From positions 1 through 64,000 of the forward strand of contig JAQTYU010000010.1 in assembly GCA_028688145.1 (NCBI GenBank): a DNA stretch of 64,000 nucleotides, written 5' to 3'. The notes under the pieces were generated by a model, which ran no database searches, was not told the DNA's origin, and saw only the letters and a program-made list of their open reading frames with translations. This document shows positions 54,550 through 61,900 of this stretch, one piece after another (within the stretch, counting starts at the first letter, position 1; each line of letters starts with the position of its first letter). The DNA comes from Thiotrichaceae bacterium (GTDB taxonomy: Bacteria > Pseudomonadota > Gammaproteobacteria > Beggiatoales > Beggiatoaceae). Position numbers and translations under genes: made by a program.

Positions 54550-55922
54550 TGAATCCGCATAATATTTTGCTGGTCGATGACGATCAGGATTTATTACAAC
54601 TGCTGTCCATGCGACTGAAAGCAGCGGGTTATCAGGTGAAAACCGCGCTCAGTGGCGAGCAGGCTTTGGCGCAATTATCCGCATTTCGCCCGCATTTGGT
54701 GATTACCGATTTACGCATGGACGGCATGGACGGCATGACTTTATTCCGTCACTTGCAGCAGCGCAATCCTGCTTTGCCCGTGATTATTTTAACTGCGCAC
54801 GGCACAATTCCTGACGCAGTCGATGCGGCGCATCAAGGTGTGTTTCGCTTTTTAACCAAGCCGTTTGAAAGCAAAACTCTGCTCGAACATATTGAAAAAG
54901 CTTTGAAATTCAATGGGCAAGAATCCAGCCATATTCCTGCGGATTCCACCGTAGAACGTCAATGGCGGGCAAGCATTATTACCCGCAGTCCTTTGATGGA
55001 AGAATTATTAAGCCAAGCGAAATTAGTCGCAGACAGCGAAGCGAATGTGTTTATTCATGGGGAAAGCGGCACGGGTAAAGAATTACTCGCCCAAGCGATT
55101 CACCAAGCCAGCCCGCGCCGTGATCAAGCGTTTATCGCAGTGAATTGTGGCGCGTTGCCCGAACCTTTGTTTGAATCGGAATTATTTGGACACACCAAAG
55201 GTTCATTTACAGGTGCAGTCAAAGATCACAAAGGTTTATTTCAAGCCGCGCATAAGGGCACTTTATTTTTAGATGAAATTGGTGATTTGCCGCTGACCGC
55301 ACAAACCAAATTATTGCGGACTTTGCAAGAACGCCAAGTGCGTCCCGTTGGCGCAACCCAATCGATTGCAGTGGATGTGCGGATTATTTCTGCGACCCAT
55401 CAAAATTTAGAAGAGCGCATGAAAAACGGTTTATTCCGTGAAGATTTATATTATCGCTTAAATGTGGTCAGCCTTGATTTGCCTGCGTTGAGTTCACGGC
55501 GTGAAGATATTCCCTTGTTAGCGCGTTATTTTTTAAAGCAGTTGGCGGTGAAAAATCATAAAAATATCACCGGTTTTTCCCCCGAAGCGATGGAAACCTT
55601 GGTGAATGCGACATGGCGCGGCAATGTGCGGCAATTGTTTAATGTGATTGAACAAACCATTGCTTTGTCTTTGACTCCGATTATTCCAGCGTCTTTAGTG
55701 CAAAAAGCTTTGCGCGATAAACAGACCGATTTGCCGTCTTTAGATGAGGCGCGGTTGCAGTTTGAGCGTGATTACATCATGCAATTATTGCAAATCACGG
55801 GCGGCAATGTGATGCAGGCGGCGCAGATTGCGCAGCGGGAACGGAAATATTTTTACAAAATGTTGGATCGACATAATATCGACCCCAGTATGTTTAAACC
55901 CAGTGAAGAAGATAGCGAATAA
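54549..55922 (+). CDS. qseF: Sigma-54-dependent response regulator of the QseF/GlrR type
   Basis: This 457-residue regulator has a receiver domain (ILLVDDDQDLLQLL; phosphoacceptor in LVITDLRMDGMDG near residue 57; TKPF). The AAA+ domain has Walker A GESGTGKELLAQAIH near 172, the sigma-54 contact loop GSFTGA near 218 (Ser in place of the usual Ala), and Walker B GTLFLDEIGDLP near 243. A Fis-type helix-turn-helix lies at the C-terminus (LLQITGGNVMQAAQIAQRER). It activates sigma-54 promoters when phosphorylated by the QseE-type kinase. GlrR in enteric bacteria drives glmY and rpoE; targets here are not visible. It overlaps the lipoprotein gene by one base. Confidence 0.92.
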   Translation: MNPHNILLVDDDQDLLQLLSMRLKAAGYQVKTALSGEQALAQLSAFRPHLVITDLRMDGMDGMTLFRHLQQRNPALPVIILTAHGTIPDAVDAAHQGVFRFLTKPFESKTLLEHIEKALKFNGQESSHIPADSTVERQWRASIITRSPLMEELLSQAKLVADSEANVFIHGESGTGKELLAQAIHQASPRRDQAFIAVNCGALPEPLFESELFGHTKGSFTGAVKDHKGLFQAAHKGTLFLDEIGDLPLTAQTKLLRTLQERQVRPVGATQSIAVDVRIISATHQNLEERMKNGLFREDLYYRLNVVSLDLPALSSRREDIPLLARYFLKQLAVKNHKNITGFSPEAMETLVNATWRGNVRQLFNVIEQTIALSLTPIIPASLVQKALRDKQTDLPSLDEARLQFERDYIMQLLQITGGNVMQAAQIAQRERKYFYKMLDRHNIDPSMFKPSEEDSE

Positions 55923-56260
55923 TGCAGGTGTATTTATTCGTTTACGGCACTTTGTTAAAAGCGATGCAACATCCTTTACATCAATAAGTTGCAGTGCAGG
56001 CGCAATATTTGGGGCGGGCGAGTTTTCAGGGGAAATTGTACGCGCTGGCAAATAAAAATTATCCTGCTGCGATTTCTAGTGCTGAAACCAATGCGCAAGT
56101 TTTTGGGGAAGTGTATTCAGTACACTGAGTCGATGAATTGTTTGCCTTGCTAGACAACTATGAAGAATGCAGTGCGGCGTTTCCCACGCCCACGGAATAT
56201 GTTCGCCAGCAAGTGCCTGTGGTTTTCGGTAGTGCACAAGAGGCAGTGATATTAAAATAA
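55922..56260 (+). pseudogene. Gamma-glutamylcyclotransferase/AIG2-family pseudogene with two in-frame stops
   Basis: A single frame beginning at ATG 55922, which overlaps the qseF stop, reads QVYLFVYGTLLKAMQHPLHQ, stop (TAA, 55985-55987), QYLGRASFQGKLYALANKNY, FGEVYSVH, stop (TGA, 56126-56128), ELFALLDNYEECSAAF, EYVRQQVPVVFG. The pattern VYGTLL, GxLYxL, P-A and GEVY with LDxYEE is that of the AIG2/GGCT fold. Two stops within 70 codons, with the frame otherwise intact, indicate a young pseudogene. The C-terminal end is lost or replaced at the IS1-like fragment that follows. Confidence 0.85.
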
Positions 56261-56453
56261 GAAAACTGGCGATTATAGAAGAGAAGCTAAGTGGATATGG
56301 ATAGCCTTGGATAAAGACTCACGATGGGACTCGCTAAGACAGCGAGTGAGTCGGTTAGTGAGAAAAACTTTATCTTTCTCCAAGAAGTTAGAAAATCATA
56401 TCGGAGCTATCATTTATTTCATTAACCATTACAACAAATCACTGCTTCTTTAA
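56256..56453 (+). pseudogene. Internally deleted IS1-family transposase fragment
   Basis: A 65-codon open frame joins EAKWIWIALDKDSR, the central part of IS1 transposases, directly to LRQRVSRLVRKTLSFSKKLE and IGAIIYFINHYNKSLL, their C-terminal end. About 60 residues that normally lie between, including catalytic residues, are absent. The stretch just before it (TGDYR) could still be the end of the adjacent cyclotransferase. TAACACTACC directly at the end may be part of an IS terminal repeat. Confidence 0.8.
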
Positions 56454-56572
56454 CACTACCATTATTTCTAAACGATTAAAATAATTTCACGAAATATACA
56501 AAAGAGACTAGCGATTTTCTAAAAATATCCGATAATCGGGACATCATATAAATATTACCTGTGGAAATTCTC

Positions 56573-56806
56573 ATGAATATCACTGTTAAATTATTTGCAA
56601 GTTTGCGTGAACAAGTCGGAAAAGGGGAAGTTAAACTGAATGCAGAAAAACCCATGACCATTGCGCAAATTTGGGCGCAAGTCAGTGAAGAAATGCCTTT
56701 GCCGACACATATATTAATGGCGTTAAATATGCAGTATGTTGAAGCCAATGCTTTAGCAGAAGCAGGCGATGAGGTTGCTTTTTTCCCACCCGTGACTGGT
56801 GGCTAA
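56573..56806 (+). CDS. moaD: Molybdopterin synthase sulfur carrier subunit MoaD
   Basis: This 77-residue ubiquitin-like protein begins MNITVKLFASLREQVGKGEV and ends in VAFFPPVTGG. The C-terminal Gly-Gly is the site thiocarboxylated before sulfur is passed to precursor Z with MoaE. I prefer the ATG at 56573 over the GTG four codons upstream because it matches the family start. The stop overlaps the moaE start by 8 bp. The usual moaC and moaA are not nearby. Confidence 0.92.
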   Translation: MNITVKLFASLREQVGKGEVKLNAEKPMTIAQIWAQVSEEMPLPTHILMALNMQYVEANALAEAGDEVAFFPPVTGG

Positions 56807-57251
56807 CAAAGTGAAAGTTGAAATTTACCCACAGCCTTTTAATCCGTGGTCAGTTTTACAGGATTATGAAGCCCTGCGTACCCAATCGGGAAAATGTGGC
56901 GCGACTGCCTGTTTTATCGGCACGATGCGCGACTATAACGAAGGCGACACAGTGCAACAGATGTGGCTGGAACATTATGCAGGCATGACGGAACAATACT
57001 TGCTGCAACTCGCGATAGAAGTCGAACAACGCTGGCAATTATTGGACAGTTTAATCCTACATCGTGTGGGTGAAATTCAATGCGATCAAACGATTGTGCT
57101 GGTGGCTGCGTGGGCGGGACACCGCTCACCCGCGCTGGAGGCGTGTCGTTATTTGATTGAAGAGTTGAAACAGCACGCACCCTTTTGGAAACGTGAAACC
57201 CTGAACACGGGACAACAGCGTTGGGTAGCGCAAAATACGCCTAGCGAGTAA
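56799..57251 (+). CDS. moaE: Molybdopterin synthase catalytic subunit MoaE
   Basis: This 150-residue enzyme subunit joins MoaD to convert cyclic pyranopterin monophosphate to molybdopterin. Motifs are CGATACFIGTMRDYNEGD, MWLEHYAGMTEQYL, HRVGEIQCDQTIVLVAAWAG, HRSPALEACRYLIEELK and the active-site lysine tract PFWKRET. It uses a GTG start inside the end of moaD, so the two are coupled. A strong terminator follows about 50 bp downstream. Confidence 0.95.
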   Translation: MANKVKVEIYPQPFNPWSVLQDYEALRTQSGKCGATACFIGTMRDYNEGDTVQQMWLEHYAGMTEQYLLQLAIEVEQRWQLLDSLILHRVGEIQCDQTIVLVAAWAGHRSPALEACRYLIEELKQHAPFWKRETLNTGQQRWVAQNTPSE

Positions 57252-57300
57252 ACTTAATCAATTAAGCACACGACGCAGGTGGTGGGCAAATTTCATCTCT

Positions 57301-57335
57301 AAAACCTCTTAGGAAAAAACTAAGAGGTTTTTTTG
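57301..57335 (+). terminator. Rho-independent terminator after moaDE
   Basis: AAAACCTCTTAG pairs perfectly with CTAAGAGGTTTT (12 bp) around a 7-nt GAAAAAA loop. A run of seven T follows at 57328-57334. It is the clearest intrinsic terminator in the window. Confidence 0.92.
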
Positions 57336-57371
57336 TGCACTGCAACAGATGTTTTGCCTTGATGACCTGTC

Positions 57372-57377
57372 TATAAT
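57372..57377 (+). promoter_or_regulatory. -10-like box upstream of mgtE
   Basis: A perfect TATAAT lies between the moaE terminator and mgtE, about 107 bases before the ATG. No well-spaced -35 box is seen. The leader between it and mgtE shows no Mg-riboswitch structure that I can recognise. Confidence 0.4.
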
Positions 57378-57483
57378 AGAGACATTTCTGGAACAAGCTC
57401 AGCAGGACGATTTTTTTGCCTGTTATTGCTCTGCAATATAGGCGCGACCTGAATCAAGCTTTCTAACTAACGAGACCTGCCAG

Positions 57484-58926
57484 ATGCTCAAAGATGATGA
57501 AATTAAACACCAAAAGAATCTTCAAGACACTTTAGTCCAGATTTTGAGCTTATTGAAGAAACAAGAGTTAGTCAGCGAGTTAGTGCGTAAGCAAGAAATG
57601 CCGCGCCATGATTTGGTGCAGAATCTCATTGAAAAACAACACGTCAATGAGCTTAAGAAACGCTTACAGCAATTACATCCTGCGGACGTGGCTTTTATCT
57701 TGGAAAGCTTACCCCTCGATCAGCGGCAAATGGTTTGGGATTTGGTGAAAGTTGAGCATTATGGCGCGATTTTGCTCGAAGTCTCGGATGCAGTGCGCGA
57801 AAGCTTAATTGAAGAAATGGAGCATGAGGAATTACTCGACGCGGCAGAACATTTAGATTCTGACGAAATCGCCGATCTTGTGCCCGATTTACCTAAAGAT
57901 GTGGTGTTTGAGCTGCTCACCTCTTTAGACAGCCGCAACCGTGCAAAAGTGCAATCTGCCTTATCGTTTCCAGAAGGCACGGTGGGCGCGTTAATGGAAT
58001 TTGAAATGATTACCGTGCGCGATGATATTACACTCGCCACGGTGATTCGCTATTTACAACGCCGTGGCGAAATTCCCGCGCAAACTGACCAATTATTTGT
58101 GGTGGATCGGGAAAATAATTTCAAAGGTTTGTTACCATTACGCAGTTTATTAATTCACGATCCTGATTTGCCTGTGACTGAAATGATGTTGAATGAACCC
58201 GTTTTTTTCTACACCGATGGTTCGGCACGCGAGGCGGTACAAGCCTTTGAACGTTATGATTTACTTTCTGCGCCCGTGATTAACGCACATCATCAATTAG
58301 TGGGCTGTTTAACCGTCGATGCAGTGATGGATTTTATCAACGATACTTCTCAGAAAGAACGTTTAAATCAAGTCGGCTTAAGTGAAGAAGAAGATTTATT
58401 CGCCTCGGTGTGGAAAAGTGCGAAAAACCGCTGGATGTGGTTGGCGATTAATTTATTAACCGCCTTTGTCGCCTCGCGGGTGATTGGGGTGTTTGAAAAC
58501 ACCATTCAACAAATTGTGGCTTTGGCAACCCTGATGCCAATTGTTGCAGGGATTGGGGGCAATACGGGTAATCAAACCATGACGTTGATTATTCGGGGTT
58601 TAGCCTTACAACAAATTAATACCAATAATTTTAAATATTTATTTTTTAAAGAACTCGCAATTGCGTTTCTGAATGGTCTGTTGTGGGGGAGTGTGATTGG
58701 GGTTGTTGCCTACGCGCTGTATGACAAAATTTCGATAGGGGTGGTCATGACCGCAGCGATGGTGCTCAATCTATTATTGGCCGCCTTGGCGGGGGTATTG
58801 ATTCCCCTCATTTTACATAGCACGGGACGCGATCCCGCGATGGGCAGCAGTGTGATGCTGACTGCGGTCACAGACAGCATGGGCTTTTTCATTTTCTTAG
58901 GTCTCGCTACTATATTCCTACTATAG
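57484..58926 (+). CDS. mgtE: Magnesium transporter MgtE
   Basis: This 480-residue inner-membrane Mg channel is gated by intracellular Mg. The N-terminal helical domain (about 40-160) shows LQQLHPADVAFILESLPLD and DLVPDLPKDVVFELL. Two CBS domains (about 165-285) include FPEGTVGALMEFEMITV. The membrane part begins near 320, has five helices, and carries the signature LMPIVAGIGGNTGNQTMTL and the end DSMGFFIFLGLATIFL. Length is typical. It stands alone behind a terminator. Confidence 0.95.
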   Translation: MLKDDEIKHQKNLQDTLVQILSLLKKQELVSELVRKQEMPRHDLVQNLIEKQHVNELKKRLQQLHPADVAFILESLPLDQRQMVWDLVKVEHYGAILLEVSDAVRESLIEEMEHEELLDAAEHLDSDEIADLVPDLPKDVVFELLTSLDSRNRAKVQSALSFPEGTVGALMEFEMITVRDDITLATVIRYLQRRGEIPAQTDQLFVVDRENNFKGLLPLRSLLIHDPDLPVTEMMLNEPVFFYTDGSAREAVQAFERYDLLSAPVINAHHQLVGCLTVDAVMDFINDTSQKERLNQVGLSEEEDLFASVWKSAKNRWMWLAINLLTAFVASRVIGVFENTIQQIVALATLMPIVAGIGGNTGNQTMTLIIRGLALQQINTNNFKYLFFKELAIAFLNGLLWGSVIGVVAYALYDKISIGVVMTAAMVLNLLLAALAGVLIPLILHSTGRDPAMGSSVMLTAVTDSMGFFIFLGLATIFLL

Positions 58927-58952
58927 TAATAGGATATATCTACCCCCGAATT

Positions 58953-61900
58953 ATGCTTATGAACTCATTTGATACACAACAATTTTTCACCCATTACGCG
59001 AGCTTATGCCTGTGTGTGTTGGATACAGAAGGTCATTTTATTTCTGTCAATGCCAGTTGCGAGCAAATTTTGGGTCTGGATGCAGCACAATTAACCCAGC
59101 AATCCTTACTCGATTTTGTACACCCCGAAGACCATCCCTTAACCTTGCAGTTTTTGCATCAATTAGAAACCACCTATCAAAGTCTATCTTGTGAAAATCG
59201 GCTGCGCACTACCTTATCAGGACGTTATGTCACCTTTACTTGGACGGCTTATTCATCGGGTGAAGAATCACGCATTTATGCCACCGCCGCGCCCTTACTG
59301 AAAGCCCAACAACATCATCCAGAAATAATTCGCCTGCGCTATGAACGCATGTTGACCACCTGTGCGCGGCGTTTGCTTAATTTCAATGTCGATGAAGACC
59401 CACTGACCGAAATTCTCAGTTTTTTACAAAAAACCACGGCGGTCAGCGGCGTACATATTTTCAAAAATGTGCCCAGCGTATCCAACACCGCCTTGGTTGC
59501 ACACTGCACCCATCAAGCTTTACATTCAGGAAAACATAGTTGGATCGAAGAATTCAACTACGCCAATGGTTTTGAACGTTGGCAGAACCTGCTGGAGCAG
59601 GGAGAAGTCATCAGCGGTAAAGTGGCTAGTTTCCCAGAAACGGAAAAACCGATTTTACAAAAACTACACTTATTATCGCTGCTGGTGTTACCCATCATGG
59701 TGGGCGGTAAATGGTGGGGTTTTATTAGTTTTGAAGAAACGGTGCATTTACGGCTGTGGCATTTGGAAGATATTCACCTGTTACAAGTCGCGGCAGAATT
59801 GATTGGAGCGTATTTAACCCGTCGTGAAAATGAAGCGCGCTGGATGGATAATGAAAACCGTTATTATTCGGTGGTTGCTGCGATGCAAGAAGGCGTGGTA
59901 TTACAATATGCTGATGGCAAGATTGGGGCGTGTAATGCCAGTGCAGAACGCATTTTTGGAGTCTGTGCGGAACAAATGCTTCAGCTAAATTCTACGGGAG
60001 AATTGTGGAATCTGATTCATGAAGATGGCTCGCACTTTTCGATGGATATTCATCCCGCGATGATTACCCTGCGCACAGGGCGTGCCTGCTCTAACATCAT
60101 CATGGGCGTACATCGTCCCGATGATAGTCTGGTCTGGGTCTCGGTCAATTCACAGCCGCTATGGCATGGTGGAGAAGCTTTACCTTATGCTGCCGTCACC
60201 ACCTTGAGCGATATTACCGAACGCAAACATATCGAAGAAGCCTTGCGCCAAAGCGAAAGCCGTTTCCGCCGTTATTTTGAAATGCCTTTGGTGGGAATTG
60301 CGCTGACGCGTCCCAATGGCTGGATTGAAGTCAATGACGCGCTGTGTCAAATGTTGGGCTACACCGCCCAAGAAATCATGTCGCGACGTTGGATTGAAAT
60401 GAGCCATCCTGATGACCGTGATTTAAACAGTGAATATTTGCGGCGCATGGATGAAGGTTTAAGCGATGGCTACATTTTAGATAAACGTTATATTCGCAAA
60501 GACGGCTCTATTTTATATGCCAATATTTCCACACGTTGCGTGCGCAAGGTGAATGGCAGCATTGAATATTTTGTAGTTTTGGTGCAAGACATTACCCAAC
60601 GCAAATTAATGGAAGTCGCTTTACAAAGCAGCGAGGCGCGTTACCGAACTATTTTTAACAATGCCGCTGTCGGAATTGTGTTAATCAATCGCGAAGGCGA
60701 ATACATTCAATTTAATAACCGTTGGGCTGAAATTTTAGGTTACCCCACCCATGAATTGCGACAACTTAAAAATACTGATGTCTGTCATCCCGATGATTTC
60801 ACTGAGGTGGCGCAACGTACTGAAAAAGTTTTTAACCATGAATTGGAACATTATCATCTCGAAAAACGTTACATTCATAAAAATGGTAAAGTGTTATGGC
60901 TGGATTCCTTCATTTCAACCTTGCGCGACGCTGAGAATAATATTGAAGCAATTTTAGGGATCGCGATTGATATTACTGTCCGCAAACAAGTCGAAAGAGA
61001 ACGCGACCGCTTATTCAATCTCTCCGTCGATATGCAATCGATTGCCACCTTTGAAGGCTATTTCAAACAATTAAATATTGCTTGGGAACATACTTTAGGC
61101 TGGACTTTGGAAGATTTAACCAGCCGTCCCTTTTTTGAATTTGTGCACCCTGATGATATTGCAGGCAGTGAAAAAGTCTTTGCTAAATTAAAACAAGGAA
61201 AAAGTATTTTAGGTTTTGAAAATCGCTATCGTTGCCACGATGGCAATTATCGTTGGATTTCATGGAATGCTTATCCCTTAGCTGATCAAGGACAGGTTTA
61301 CAGCATTGCCCGTGATATTACCGAGCGCAAGCAAAGTGAATTTGCCCTAAAAGATGCCCATGAACGCCTGATTACGATTCTCGATAGTATTGAATCCTTG
61401 GTTTATGTCGCAGACATGAAAACCTATGAATTATTGTATGTGAATAAATATGGGCAAGATACTTTTGGGGATGTGGTGGGAGAACGCTGTTGGAAAGCCC
61501 TGCAAAAATCACTGAGTGCCCCGTGCGGATTTTGCAGCAATCCTAAATTATTAGATGAAGCAGGTAATCCGCTTGGGGTTTACACCACAGAAATATGCAA
61601 TACACTGAATAATAAGTGGTACTTAACCCGTGATCGGGCAATTTATTGGGTGGATGGACGATTAGTGCGTTTACAAATTGCCACCGACATTACTGAAATT
61701 AAGCGCACTGAAGCTGCACTGAAAAATAGCGAACGCCGTTATCGCGCGATTGTGCAAGATCAAACTGAATTGATTTGTCGCATCTCGCCTGAGGGCTTAT
61801 TAAGCTTTGTCAATCAAGCCTATTGTCGTTATTTTGGGAAAAACAAAGAAGAACTATTAGGCACTTATTTTATCCAAATGATTGATGAGGATATTGATTT

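Noticed and set aside
52479-55922. QseEGF as a novel signalling system
   Set aside because: Gene order, overlaps and domains match the known kinase-lipoprotein-sigma-54 activator operon of gammaproteobacteria.
55985-56128. TGA as selenocysteine or readthrough in the cyclotransferase gene
   Set aside because: The frame also contains a TAA, no family member has selenocysteine at that place, and no SECIS-like hairpin was seen. A pseudogene is simpler.
57378-57483. Mg-sensing riboswitch before mgtE
   Set aside because: The leader is only about 100 bases and shows no paired structure that I could recognise as a Mg-box or ykoK element.
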